64,000 nt of DNA from NCBI RefSeq assembly GCF_000189635.1, contig NW_002476302.1, positions 1-64,000 on the forward strand, given 5' to 3'. The stretch comes from Tetrahymena thermophila SB210 (taxonomy: Eukaryota; Ciliophora; Oligohymenophorea; Hymenostomatida; Tetrahymenidae). The position numbers and the translations under genes were made by a program. Below, piece by piece: positions 40,751 to 53,500 of this stretch; position 1 is the first letter of the stretch, and every line of letters starts with the position of its first letter. The notes below the pieces were generated by a model, which was not told where the DNA came from, searched no databases, and saw only the letters and a list, made by a program, of their open reading frames with translations.

Positions 40751-43437
40751 TATAATTATATATATATATATATGTATACAGTATATATTTATTTATTTAA
40801 TTAATATTAGTTTTATTTATTTCTTTTCAAATTTAAGGATTATAAAAATTATATATTTCTGATTTGAAATAAATAACTTTTTAAACCACAATTATTTGTC
40901 AAATTAATTGAGAAAATGTGTTTTATTATCTATCTATGAAAATATCATCATTATGATTTTCTTATTTAATCTCAATACCTACTAATTACTTCTTATCAGA
41001 AAAAAATTGTATTTTAAATTGACTCAAAAATAATTATTTAAAGAGATTTCATTTTTTTACGATTGAGATTTCTAGCATGAATAAGGAAAGAAATATCTAT
41101 CCATATCTTTTTGAATGCTATCTACTTCACATAAATATTTCTATTTTAAAATAAAAAACTCCAAAAAATATTAATTTACTGAAAAAAGTAATTAAGATAA
41201 TTTAAATTATTTCGTATTTCATAATATTGGTTTACTAATGTTATAATAATTTCAATCAAGATTTCGTCTTATCAGCAAAAAACTAGGTTTTAAATTTATT
41301 AAAGAAACAATATTTTGATTATTTCTTATTGAATTTTTTAGTTATTAGTTTTATTTAAATATCAAGATTTTCTGATAACTAATTTATAATGCTCAAATAA
41401 TGAAATTTGAATAAGAGTACATCTAACAAACAAATTATTTTTTGAATCTTTGAATGTGAAAATCTATTTTTATTTGTTGCAGAGTAATTTAATTATTTTT
41501 ACAGATTTTTTCGTTATTTTAACTATCAAATGAAAGAGATTTATAAGTTAAGTGAGTAATTAAAAATTTATTTATAAATAAAATTTCTATAAATTCTTAT
41601 TAAAAGAAAATACATAATTTGAAAAATAAAAAATTATTAATACTCACTCATATTTATTCACTAAAAAAAATTTTTAGTAATATGTAAAAATTGTTCTAGA
41701 AACCATTTTGTGTTAATTTAGTTATTTTTTCTTTATTTCTATTTTACTCAAAGCACTATTATACGATTATGATTATAATACTTACCAAGCTAATATTATT
41801 CTTTAAATTTTAGAGGCTAAAGTGAGATATTTTAGTGTTATTTGAATCAAACGAAAAATAAGTTACTTTAAAAGATGGAGTTTTGCAACAAAGTTATAAG
41901 AAGTTAAGTTTCATTAGGTATTGAAAATTATTCAAATTTATTTTATTTAAAATAATTAATAAATTAATTAATTTATATTTCATTTAAAAAATAAAAAACA
42001 AAACTAAATTTTATAATTCTCAATGATTTTTAAATAACTATGGTATGGCTATTTAAAATATTAAAATATTTTAAATATTTTATTATTAAATTTTAATTAA
42101 ATTATTTTTATTCATTTTAAAACCAAAAAAAAAATAAATTTAAAGATCAGATAAACTTATTTATTTTACAAAACTTTGGTTTGAATTTTCAATTCTATTT
42201 TTCTAAATTATTGGCAAATTATTTTATAAAATACACATAAATAATTAATTTTAATTAGAAAAATATTTAAATTTTACATTTTTTATAATTTAATTAAAAG
42301 TATTTTGATTTTTTTTGAAAAGGTTTTTGAATTTAAAATAAAACATTTCAAGTTTAGGAGTTTTATGTCAATTAGAGCATTATTTATTTATTTAGTTGGT
42401 TGGTTTTGATACTAAATCAATAAAACCAGTTTTTCATTATAACAAAAATAAAAAAAACATATTTGAGTGGCGGCTATTAGTTCTTAAATAGCTTTTATAA
42501 AAATTATTATTATTGAATTATTTTAATGAAGATAATGAATTAATTATGTTTGAATAATTTTAATTATTACTTTAGAAAATATTTTATTTATGAAATAGTA
42601 TTTAACTTCTAAAAAAAATGATCTCTTCTTATTCAAGTTGTTTGAGATCCCCAAGAAATTAAATTAAATTTAAATTTTTAATGAATTCATAATTCTGAGG
42701 GGATTTATAAAATATTATAAGTATAAAATAGTTATAATTAGAAATTAAGAAAAATAAAAAATTAAATTAATTTTATTAATTATGTTTGTAAATACAAGCG
42801 AATTATTGTTAGGATTAATAAATTAAATTTGATGAAAGACGAGAGTATAAATTTAATATGTAAAAGCACAAGAAGAAGGAAAAAATAAAAGCTAAGAAGG
42901 CAAGCAAATAAATACAACATAAAGGCACTCTAAGAAGTAAAGTTGCTATTTAAATCAATTAAAAGTGTCGACAAATAATATTTTTTTTATAACCGATTTG
43001 TCTTTTACATTTCTCAATAAATTTTGACATATTGAATCTTAAAAGAATATATTTTACAGAGAAATTCTAATATATTCCTATTTGGTGAAAGGCGAGAATT
43101 ATTATAAATTTTAATTATTAATTAAAATTCTTATACTTGATTATTTCGGTGGGAGATGAATTGCTTAGGATAATTAATAAATAAATAAAGAAGAGGGGAG
43201 AAAAGTGTTAAAAAAACCAAGTGATTAATGTTAGAATCTATATGTACAAACAAGAGAGAGTAAAAATTAATTAAAAAGGATAGTTTTGAGGGGATTGTTT
43301 AAAAATATAGAGAGAAGTGAGGGTAATTTAAAAGGATAGATTGTATCTAAAATAAATCAAAAATTAAGAAACAAAGAAAGGATAAAGAAATTTGACCTTA
43401 ATAAAAATAATAAGAAGTAAGAAAAGAAAAAGTAAAA
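40751..43437. other. 2.7-kb intergenic region and P0 upstream region
   Basis: Divergent intergenic region between the helical-protein gene and ribosomal P0. An AT dinucleotide tract lies at about 40759-40773. From about 42840 the plus strand becomes purine-rich (GAGAG, AAGAAG), a change in composition just upstream of P0 that may mark its promoter and 5' leader. No supported gene. Confidence 0.5.
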
Positions 43438-45952
43438 ATGCCTCCTGCTAAAGTTGACAAGAAAGCTAAGAAGGACGCTTTCATCAGAAGATTCTACGAA
43501 TTACTTTCCAAGTACGACTCCATCGCTCTCTGTACCTTGGAAAACGTTGGTTCTTTACAACTCCAATAAATCAGAAGATCTCTCGGTAGCAACAACATCA
43601 TGGTTATCGGAAAGAATGTAAGAATTTATTTTTTTTTGTACTTATATTTTTGTATCATAAATCATCATGTTCATCTTCAACCCTTCAACCTTCAACACTT
43701 AATTAGCACAGGTTTAATCTAAAAATTCAAAATCTTCAAAGATGCGGACTTTCAAATTAGAAATCATAATCAAATTTATCTACTTAATAACCAGCCAATC
43801 TACCTTAAACTCCAATCAATCAATCAACCTACCTACCTATTAATCTATTCAAAATCATTAATTGATTAATAAAATACACTCTCGACATGAAAGCTTCACA
43901 TAATCTTTCTCGAGCTAAAAAATTAGCATCAAACATAAATTTCTAGTTAATTTTAAAAAGCAATGCAACATCAAATAGATATGCTGAGTGAAAAAGCAGA
44001 ATAATCGCTCTTCTCCTTCAATATGGATTGCTTACTAAGCAAAAAATATAGCTATTAAATAGTTTTGGTAAATAGCGAAGATTAAATTATTTGTTATTTT
44101 TCAGAGATATTATTAGTCAAAATTAAGAAAAATATCTTGTATTAGAAAGGAGGCTAAAAATTAAAAACAAAAGAAAGAAAGCGTGAATTATGTTGAAAAA
44201 GGAAAGATTTTTAAGATCATAAGGATCTTCATAGTAAATATTTATCAAAGCATGTGGTGGAAGGAATGGTAGGTAATAAGTTTGAAGATACAAAGGTAGA
44301 AACTTCAAAAGCGGAGTATATTTGATTAATCAATCTATTTGAAAGTTTCATAACAATTAAAGGATAGATGAAGCGTTTTGTAAAAAATAAGAACATTTTA
44401 AACTAAATTAGCAAGCAAGCAGCGCATAAACCAAATATTAGGTAGAAATAACCTATCATTGTTTGCTTGCAGCTTAATGCAAAAATGTCTGTTAGTCCTT
44501 CGAATTTAAATTTCATTTTTCATAGTGAAAATTATACTAAATTAATTTGTCTGACCTCATATTAAAAAACTACTTTTATCACCACATACATACATATAAG
44601 TAGAAGAATAAATCTGTCAACAAAATAAATAGTAAATAACGAGATTTTATTCTTTTGGTGAAGCCATCCATAATAATAACAAATCATTAGCTAATTAACT
44701 TTCGAAGGTGTTAATTATATCAAAAAATAAATAAATAAAGATAGTATGAAACAAACAAACAATAAATCAACCATTAATAATTAATTAGACTTAACTGTAA
44801 TATCTATCTATCAATCCAAATCCAAAAATTTCTAAATAATACTTTAGAACCATAGAATCAAATATAAATTTTTAGAAAATGTGCTAATTTAAGCATAAAA
44901 CGAAGTGGTAAACTTGGTGAAGAAAGAAGATGAGCATTTTAGAGTTTAATTTATGAACAAAATTTTAGCAAACTATTAAAACACTTAATATATTCTTAAC
45001 CATATTTTATTTTTTTGAAAAAAAAATATTTCTACCAGCAAACAAAAATTTTAAATATTTATTTTAACTCAATTTCTAAATTAATTAAATAGACCGTCGT
45101 TAGAAAGGCTGTCTAACTTAAGTCTGCTGATTTACCCACTGACTCCAAGTACGACTGGTACAGACAATTCGGTGCTCCCAAGCCCTAACTTGCTTCCTTG
45201 ATTCCTCACTTAAAGAACAAGATTGCTTACGTTTTCCACAACGACCCCATCTTCGCCTTAAAGCCCAAGATTGAATCCTTCGTTGTTCCCGCTCCTGCTA
45301 GAGTTGGTACTGTTGCCCAAAAGGACGTCATGATTCCTCCTGGCCCCACTGGTATGGATCCCTCATAAATTAACTTCTTCCACGCCTTGTCTATCTCCAC
45401 CAAGATTCAAAAGGGTCAAATTGAAATTACCAAGGAAGTCTAGGTCTGTACTAAGGGTAAGAAGATCGGTAACTCCGAAGTTTCTCTCTTGGAAAAGATG
45501 AACATCCAACCCTTCTCTTATGGTATGAAGTGTTTCTCTGACTACGACAACGGTGAAATCTTAACTGAAGAAGTCTTGTCTATCAGTCCCAGCGTTATTT
45601 TGGATGCTTTCGCCCAAAACACCTTAAGAATCGCTGCCGTCTCCCTCGCCACCGGATACGTCACTGCTCCCTCCGTTCCTCACTTCATCCAAAATGCTTT
45701 CAAGGATCTTGCTGCCATCGGTATGGAAACTGGTTACAAGTTCAAGGAAATTGAAAATGCTGGTCAAGCTGTTGCTGTCTCTGCTCCCGCTGCTAAGACT
45801 GAAACCAAGGCTGCCGCTAAGCCCGTCGGTAAGAAAATTTTATTTATATTACATAAAAAATTGAAATTAATAAATATTTTTAATAAATTTTAGTTGAAGA
45901 AAAGCCTGCTGAACCCGAAGAAGATTTGGACATGGGTGATCTTTTCGGTTGA
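43438..45952 (+). CDS. RPLP0: 60S acidic ribosomal protein P0 (uL10)
   Basis: Stalk-base protein that binds 28S rRNA and anchors P1/P2 dimers. Three exons (43438-43617, 45093-45828, 45894-45952), all phase-consistent, 324 aa, normal for the family. MPPAKVDKKAKKDAFIRR starts the uL10 domain; SLQLQQIRRSLG, SDYDNGEILTEEVL and AVSLATGYVTAPSVPH are family blocks. An Ala/Lys-rich hinge (AAAKP) leads to the conserved acidic P-protein tail ending EEDLDMGDLFG, close to the eukaryotic SDDDMGFGLFD consensus that contacts translation factors. Codon use is sharply biased (CTC, TAC, AAG, GCC, few TAA/TAG) unlike its neighbours, as expected for a very highly expressed gene. Confidence 0.98.
43618..45092 (+). 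other. 1475-bp first intron of RPLP0
   Basis: GTAAGA donor and ATAG acceptor, phase 0, with coding on both sides fully conserved. It is twenty times longer than the gene's second intron (65 bp). Intron sequence is less AT-extreme than intergenic DNA and has mixed pyrimidine runs (43840-43860, CAATCAATCAACCTACCTACC-like). I found no convincing C/D box pair, so an embedded snoRNA is possible but unproven. Confidence 0.85.
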
Positions 45953-47570
45953 TTATATAAATCCTTCAAAAGCTCTCATAAATAAAAAATATAAAATAAT
46001 ATAATTCACTTCTTTTTGTTTATGTATGGACTATACTATTTTTAATCTTATTTAAACTGGTTAAACTAATTTTAAGTATCCCAAAATCTAATATCTTCAT
46101 CATCAACAAACCCATTATTTAACTAAATAGTAATAAACATACTTATCTATCCCTGTAAATCATTACTGTAATTTTGTAAATAAATCAAATTTATTTTTTT
46201 AAATAATAAACCTAAATAAATAAATAAATAAAAATACCAAATCAACAAAAATTAAAAAAAAAGTATTAAATCAATTAATAAAATAGCATATGTATTTAAA
46301 ATTCATTTAATTAGCTTTTTTTGAATTAAATTTGAAATCATAAGTAACAATATGTAATTAATTCATTTTAAATTAAGTAATATTTTATTTATAAATGAAG
46401 TAAATTAATTTACTAAAAGGAAGATAAATTTAACACAACTATTTTTAATTAAAATTTAAAATCTAATTACAGTTTTTCTTTTTTGATTACTACTAATTAA
46501 AATTTAAATTTTGAAATGAAAAGATTCTCAATACACACATTTAAATTGCTCAGCTAATAAATAAATAAATAAAATATTAAATTTATTGATTGCTTATTTT
46601 AATTAATTCTAATAATTTAAATTAAATTTTTGACTTTAAAAAATCTAGGTATGAATAAAGTTTTTAAAAAAAGTTTTTATTTTTAAACTATTTTTTTATT
46701 GTTTTTTGTGAAATTTTTATTTTATTTATTGAATTTGTTGATTGTTCAAATGGAATACCTCCCCTTTTATGTGTTTGAGTAAATAAAATTTATTAGTAAT
46801 ATTTTAGAAAGCGTACCTATTCTTAGAAACATTTTCTATTTCTAAATTTTATCAATAAAGTAGACACGTTAGTAATAAAATTTCATTTTTATTCAATAAA
46901 AAAGCTTTTATTTGAAATATAGAGTATGTATGTATTTATTTATATGAGTATGCCTTCTTGTTATCTTTAATATTTTAGGATCTTTTAATAAAAACTTTAG
47001 AAAAAATTAGATATTAAATAGAAAAAGTAAAGTAAAAAGATTGAAAATAGTATAGATGACTTGGAGATACAAAAATCCTTGATTTATATAAATAAATAGA
47101 CAAGCAAATAAACAACTATTGAATGAATGAATGAAAAATTAAATGAATCTTATATGTATGTGTGTGTGTATTTAGAATGGTTTGATAGTTTGCTTTTCTT
47201 TTATTAGTAAATTTGTATCTATAGGATATGTATGAATGATTGATTGATTTAAAATTTAGAGTAAAATTTTGAATGAGAGAGAGATAGTAAAATACATGGA
47301 AAGCAAAAATAAAAAATTAAAGTATTATCTATATAAATAGGAAAAGAAACATTGTAAATTTAAAAGGAGAAAAAATCAAAAAGAAAGACAAACAGTCAAA
47401 AAAAAAAAATCACTAGTTTTTTATCTTTATATATATATAACATCACTTATATATAAATTATAGTAGAGTAAAGTTTATAAAATTAGAACTTTAAGTATAT
47501 AAAAGCATATCATTTTAATATTATATATATAGAATTACTTATAGATACATATAATAAAGAAAGACACGCA
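45953..47570. other. Intergenic, AT-rich
   Basis: Between P0 and the CCCH zinc-finger gene. Contains TAAATAAA, GAATGAATG and TGTGTG simple repeats (46215-46235, 47119-47135, 47153-47172). No supported gene. Confidence 0.5.
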
Positions 47571-48395
47571 ATGGCTCACTAGAATATTTATTCTCAATAA
47601 CCCCAATCTTTTTAAGCTTCTAATTATGATATTGGTTAGTAGGTTTACATTTCCAATCAAAACAACTCCAACCAAAGCAGCAATAGTCAAACCGCTCGCA
47701 CTCAAATAATGCATATTAACCCTTCCAATAGCGGTAAGTATAAAACCAGTATTTGCAGACATTTTAGAAACGGTAACTGTCAACTGGGAAATACTTGTCA
47801 CTTCGCTCACGGTTAAGATGAAATGAGAAATGTCAATGATCCCCTCCCCAACAACATTCCTCAACAACCCAAAGTTGTCTGCAACAATTTTAAAACAGTC
47901 AAGTGCCGCTACTTCGAAAAGGGTTTCTGCAAGAACTAGCACGCTTGCTGCTTTGCTCATGGCGATCAGGATTTACAGTATAGCTAATTCGTTAATCCTA
48001 TGCAATATTTGCCTCAACATAATAAATTTACTGATTCCATTCTCCTAATTTCAATTTTACAAAATTTAGAGCACGTTTTCCCCAACGATCCCTAGATCAT
48101 TTAAAAGTTGCAATATGCTTAACAAATTGCTCGTAACTGTGATCAAAAGGGAGCCTTTAATATCATCTCTGACATTATGAAGGACCCAAAAAGAACTGAA
48201 GAAGAAAAGGGGTTATACAATACCATTTACACTAATGCTCAGATGTTCTACAGTTAATAGTAATAACTTAGTTAAGCTTACATGCCCTCATACTAACAAA
48301 TGGGTATGTATTCTGGTAACGTACTTGATCCTACTTACTACATGCAACAATAGCTTGCCACCTAATAGCAATAAGCTTAGTTCAAGACTAATTGA
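47571..48395 (+). CDS. Tandem CCCH zinc-finger protein (putative RNA-binding)
   Basis: Single exon, 274 aa, ATG 47571 to TGA 48393-48395. An N/Q/S-rich leader precedes two zinc fingers: YKTSICRHFRNGNCQLGNTC-HFAH (Cx7Cx5Cx3H) at about residues 58-82 and KTVKCRYFEKGFCKNQHACC-FAH (Cx7Cx5Cx3H) at about residues 111-136. Each has the YKT/FKT lead-in typical of TIS11/ZFP36-type RNA-binding fingers, though spacing is x7 rather than the x8 of animal TIS11. The linker is about 28 residues. A helical stretch (PQIIQKLQYAQQIARNCDQ) follows, then a Tyr/Met/Gln-rich tail (YMPSYQQMGMYSGN). Likely an mRNA-binding regulator; target unknown. An alternative is that a longer transcript splices to the exons at 49288. 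Confidence 0.88.
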
Positions 48396-49287
48396 GGAGA
48401 AAAAAATTTTATCCTCCTCTAATAAAGTATCTAGCTTGCTAGATTAATATCTACCACCTCCCAAAAATAAATGAAAAAGCATAAAAAATTAGGCAAAGCT
48501 GGATATCAAAATTCAGAAAATTCGAAAATAAAAAGCAAACAAACAATAATAATATTTAATTAAGCACTCTCTTCTCTACCTATAATTATAGTTATTTGAG
48601 CTATTTTCTTGGCAAAAAATGTTTAAAGTATATACCATTTCTCAATTCTAAAGCCCACCATTAATTAAGCAAAGCTTGATCATTCTTCTATGGTTTTAAC
48701 ATTTACTTTTCTCAAGTTCTCTACATCCTAACCCATCATCATTATCATCAATAATCTATCAAACAAACAAATAAATAAACAAACATTCATACATGCATGC
48801 ATACAAAAAAATCGCCTAGAAAATAGATAAAATCTACTTCATCATCTATTTTTGAAATAATTACTGAATATTTCAATTTTTTTATTTTTTTTCATTAACT
48901 CCTCTTGCCTTTTATATAGTAGAAGTGTTCATTACATTTTGATTTTTCGAAGCAGAGGAAATCTATATATAGCAACAAAAGGAGGTATGTGTAAATGTAT
49001 CAAAGAAAGAAATGAGGGAAGATTAATTTATCTTTTCCCAAAGGCGATCTTATTTGTTTGTGGTTTCTCTCATTTTTAAGATAAGTTAGTTAGTTTGTAA
49101 TAAGAAAAGTATGATAACTCAACTGTTAAATCATTTTGAAGATGCTCGTATCAATAAATAAATCAATAATTTATAGTAAAAACATAATCGCTAGCTAGGT
49201 CATAAAAAAAAATGTTTATCAACTCTTTGTAAACTTCTTAAACAACCAATCACTCATTGATTACTAACCTTAATTCTTGTTTTTCAG
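48396..49287. other. Region between CCCH gene and orphan exons
   Basis: AT-rich with CAAACAAACAAATAAATAAAC and ATGCATGCAT simple repeats near 48755-48805. It is either the 3' UTR plus intergenic DNA, or contains the missing first exon(s) of the coding exons at 49288. An ATG at 49143 followed by an open phase-0 run to a GT near 49200 is one candidate, not proven. Confidence 0.4.
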
Positions 49288-49838
49288 GCTGTAAAGATCT
49301 TGAACCGCTTTTTAAAAAGTATGTACTTTCAAAAGTATTCTTTGATTTTCTTTAAGTAATATTTATTTATTCGCTCAATTGTTAACTCTTCTCTCTTTAA
49401 GAATAATTCAAAGAAGGTGCTAACTAAGCAGCTTAAGGAGCTCTAGTTTCTAACCACAAGCTGTTAACATCTGAGAAATTCTCCATGTTTATGCAACTTG
49501 AAGGTATGGAGCATCGAGCAGTAAAAGTGGATGAAGCATCTAGGAAGATTAAAGGTGATAATCAAAAATAGTTAGAAGAATTGGGAAACTATTTATAATT
49601 TCAAATTTATGAGGATGATAGCTCAAAAGACAAATAATTATAGAATTTCTTAAATAAGCTTATATAAATACATATATATAATATATACAAATAGAGTTTA
49701 TATATATATTTTTATTCTCGAATTAGTATGTACTTCAATACTATTAAAATAACGGGAGAAAATCTATTTTTATCAAATTTATTTAACTATTTTTAAAATG
49801 TTTCTCTAAAATCTTCTTTTTTATCATTCCAATTTTGA
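49288..49838 (+). CDS. Orphan coding exons, unknown protein (5' end not located)
   Basis: Two exons, 49288-49318 and 49402-49838 (TGA 49836-49838), joined at phase 1 across an 83-bp intron; the first has a good TTTTTCAG acceptor. They read AVKILNRFLKKQFKEG, NQAAQGALVSNHKLLTSE, EGMEHRAVKVDEASRK and QLEELGNYLQFQIYEDD: charged, helical, clearly protein-like up to about 49650, after which the frame is AT-rich and may be non-coding or spliced. No start codon can be assigned with confidence. Either a small separate gene, or 3' exons of an alternative transcript of the CCCH gene (a phase-0 GT exists at about 48319). I do not recognise the family. Confidence 0.5.
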
Positions 49839-50557
49839 GATAAATCTTATTTTTTTCTCAAACAAAATATATAATTGTGGCATTTGATCCTCTTTAGTGA
49901 TTAAAAATATTTAATTAAATGCTTAAGTAATTGCTTATTTTAAATAAAAAATTATTTCTTTTTACTTTATTAAATACTATGGTTTAGCTAATAAAATACC
50001 AAATCGAGTTTTTTTTTCAAAATATGAACAAAGACATAATTAAATATTTATTTTATATCTTTGAATTTAAATAAATATATAATTAGAACAATAAAAAGAT
50101 TAATTAATTCAGTTTATCTGATAAGAAATTTTGTTAATTTTCTTTTAAAAATTTAAATTGAATATTTAAAAATTAATTAAAGTTAAAATAAGCTTTATTT
50201 AAACCAGATAAACTACATCGCATCTTTTTAATATTGATGGAAAAATATATGTAAAAATCATAAAATAAAATTGTATTAAAAATTAAATTCTTATAAAGGA
50301 AAAATAGATTTAAGATGTAAATGCAACAATAATAAAAATAGCTCATATTGATAAAATTTCTAAAAAATGTAGTAATATTTTATGATATATTTATTTTCTT
50401 TTCGACAGAAAAGGATTTAATGTAATACTTTTTTTATATCTTTATTAAATTTGTGTTATTATATAATAATTTTGTTGTTGTTGTTGTTGTAATTGTTTGG
50501 TTATCATTCAATCAATATCAACTCAGAATTTATTTTTGCATCAAATCGAATCACTTC
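49839..50557. other. Intergenic, AT-rich, with GTT repeat
   Basis: Convergent 3' region before the minus-strand coiled-coil gene. Contains a short (TTG)n microsatellite at about 50470-50490. No gene seen. Confidence 0.5.
50469..50490. repeat. (TTG)n microsatellite
   Basis: About six tandem TTG units, in non-coding DNA downstream of the coiled-coil gene stop at 50558. Confidence 0.8.
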
Positions 50558-53500
50558 TCAGTTTCTAGGAACTTGAGTGGAGTATCTAACGATGCTTTAA
50601 GAAGAGCTAATTTAGATTTGAGAAATAGATTGATTGAGACGTTCTACTAATTGGTTGTAGCCTTGGATCTTAGAATAAGTAGAACTCCATTCCAAGAATA
50701 AGCTGCTTATTTCCTTGATTTTAAGAACTAATGTAGTGTTTTCTTATTCCAATCTATATTTTAAAATATTATTTTAATAAACAAAACAAAAAAAATTTAT
50801 TAAATTATTACATTTTAACTCTAGCAATAAGTTATTCGTTCTATTGAGCGAGGTTGCTGAATTGGGCATATTGAGCAAGTTAGCTTTCCAATCTATTTTT
50901 ATTAAAAAAATTCATTAAATATTTATATTATAATTTGCAAAATTAAGTTTTACTGTCTGATTCTAATGTTGAGTTGATCAATCTATTGATTGAGTTGGTT
51001 GTTTCTTTCTTATAATAAGTCGAATTATTTCAATTTGGCTTCATTTTCAGCAATAATTCTTTGTTTCTTAAGTCTGTCATCATTAATTTCAGTGACTTAG
51101 GTGATAAGTTCTTAGACTCTCTAGTTCAATTCAGCAATTGTTCTTTCGTATTGTTGTACCTTAAGTTCAAATGTCTTGTATGAAGCAAGAGTTTATTCAA
51201 GTTGAATAATGGTTTGACGAAGCTTTTCATTGTCCTTAGCAATGAGTTAGAGTTATTCGCTCAAACGAGTGTTTTCAAAAACGAGCTTTTGGTTGTTGTT
51301 TTGAGATTCAGCAAGCTTGGCTCTGAGTTCAGCTAATTCTTATTCAGATCTGTTATCTTTAGCAGACTTCTTAACCTTTTCGTCATTGACTTAGCCGAGT
51401 AAATCTTCGATTCTTCTACGGAGTTGAGCATTTTCGTTTTCAAGATCATTGATTCTTTATTCTCTCTACTTAAGTTATAAGATAACGATTTCCATTTCAC
51501 GGATACGAGATCTGAGTTCTTCGTTTTCTCTGCTCAATCTGTTAACAGATTCTTGTAAACGATTAACTTCTTGTTAGAAGACTTGAGATTGACGAGTGCT
51601 AAGGGCAAGGTTTTGATTTTCAAGTCTGAGTTGATTGATTTCATTGTCCTTTTAAGCTAAGAGGGCTCTGAGCTTGCTAACTTCTTCAGAGAGAGCAGTG
51701 ATCTTAATTTCATAAGTACCAGAAGATCTAGTAACATTTTCTAATTCAGAGTTTCTTAAACGTAACTTTTGTAATTCCTAATCTTGCAAGATTTGGTTTT
51801 TGCTTAAGTTTTCAATGGTGATTTTCAATTATGAGATTTAGCTTTCAAGGAGAGCCTTTTCACGTTAAGCTTATTCAGCAGAAGCATTAACACGAGATCT
51901 CTTAACGTTTTCATCATTGTATTGGTTGATTACCTATTCAATGCGGATACGTAATTCAGCATTATTCTTTTCGCATTCAATAAGCTTTTCTTAGTAAGGA
52001 CGGAGTTGAATAATTATGGTTTCCTTTTCTTGGAGGAGTCTCTTTAATTCATCGATTTCACGACGGAGACGGAGAACTTCTTCTTGGTTAACACCAGATT
52101 GACGGATGTTGATTTGGAGTTGGCTGTTTTCTTAACGGATATTGTTGAGTTGTTAGTCCTTTTCAACAATGATTCTGTTAAGGTTTTCAATGGTTTGGGT
52201 GAGTTGACCGATTCTTCCTTCCAATGTAGTGATAGTGATACTGGCAGATTCTAATTAAGAGTTACGTTGACGGAGATTAGCGTTTTCTTATTCTAAGCCT
52301 TGGATCTTTCTGTTCATGAAGTCAACTTAAGTAGTCAAGTGTACCAACTTTTCTTCAAGAGACTTTCTATCACGGATGGCATCATCAAGATTGTTTTGTT
52401 GTCTTGATTTCTTGACCTTTTCATCATTGACTTAGTTTTGTAAGTCTTAAAGAGCTCTTTAGAGTACTTCAATTTGTTAACGAAGTTAAATGTTTACTTA
52501 CTCTAATTCAGCATATCTGCTTTCAAAAGTACGTAAATTGATAAGTTGTTGTTCAAGCTCTCTGATTCTCTATTTAAGTTATTCAATTTCACGAATTCTT
52601 AAGTTAAGTTCTTCGCTGCTAGCACCGACTTAGGTGATACGGATATTTAATTGATTGACTTCAAGTCTTAATTTTTGGAGTTCAGCTTCCTTTTGATTGA
52701 CGAGTTGGTTGAGACGTTCGTTAGATTCAATTAATGATTGAATACGAATTTGGAGTTCTTAAATAGTTCTGCTGGAGTTTTCTAATTCGTTAATTCTCAA
52801 ACGAGCTTAATTTAATTCGTTTTCAAGTTAGCTATTTCTACGTTAGAGGGCTTCGATGGCTTGATTGGCAGCAAGAAGCTTTTCTTATAAGCTTCCACTT
52901 TCGCGAAGAGCTTATTCAAGTTCAGTGATTCTTTATGACTTCTTTACTCCTTCTTGGTAAAGGTCTTCAATTCTCTTTCTGAGTTGAGCATTGTTAATTT
53001 CACATTCTTAAAGCTTAATTTCATATTGAGAGAATTGAGTGTATTATACTCTAAGCTTGGAAATTTCTTCATCTCTAAGACGAATTTAATCAATTAAACG
53101 AGCATTTTCTTGAGTCAATTAGTTAATCTTGTCTTCTAATTATTAATTGTCATTCTTTGCAGATCTCTTTACTCTTTCGTTATTTTCAAGTTGACCTTGT
53201 AAATCTTGAATGGTTTTTTATAATTAAAGGATGAGACCTTCTTGTTCACGAATTCTATCTTCAAAAGCAGAAACCTTTTGGTTTAAGAATTGGATTTATT
53301 AGTTACGCTCTTAGACGAGGGCATTTAATCTGTTAATTTCTTCTTATTAGTTAACTCCAGATTATCTGATGTTGACAGTCAAGCTGTTGACTTCAAGTCT
53401 CAAACGTTGGAGTTCGCTTTCCTTTTGGTTGACTAAGTTATTTAATCTATCGATTTCAAACATGAGTTCTTCAATCTTTTTTCTGAGTTAGTTATTGACG

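Noticed and set aside
44123..44308. Minus-strand 61-codon frame inside the P0 intron
   Set aside because: No conserved content and wholly intronic; too short to support.
43618..45092. Possible box C/D snoRNA in the P0 intron
   Set aside because: GATGA- and CTGA-like words exist, but no terminal stem or correctly spaced C/D pair was found by eye.
47535..47960. 141-codon minus-strand frame with hydrophobic segments
   Set aside because: Antisense to the CCCH zinc-finger gene, whose plus-strand reading has intact Cys/His spacing.
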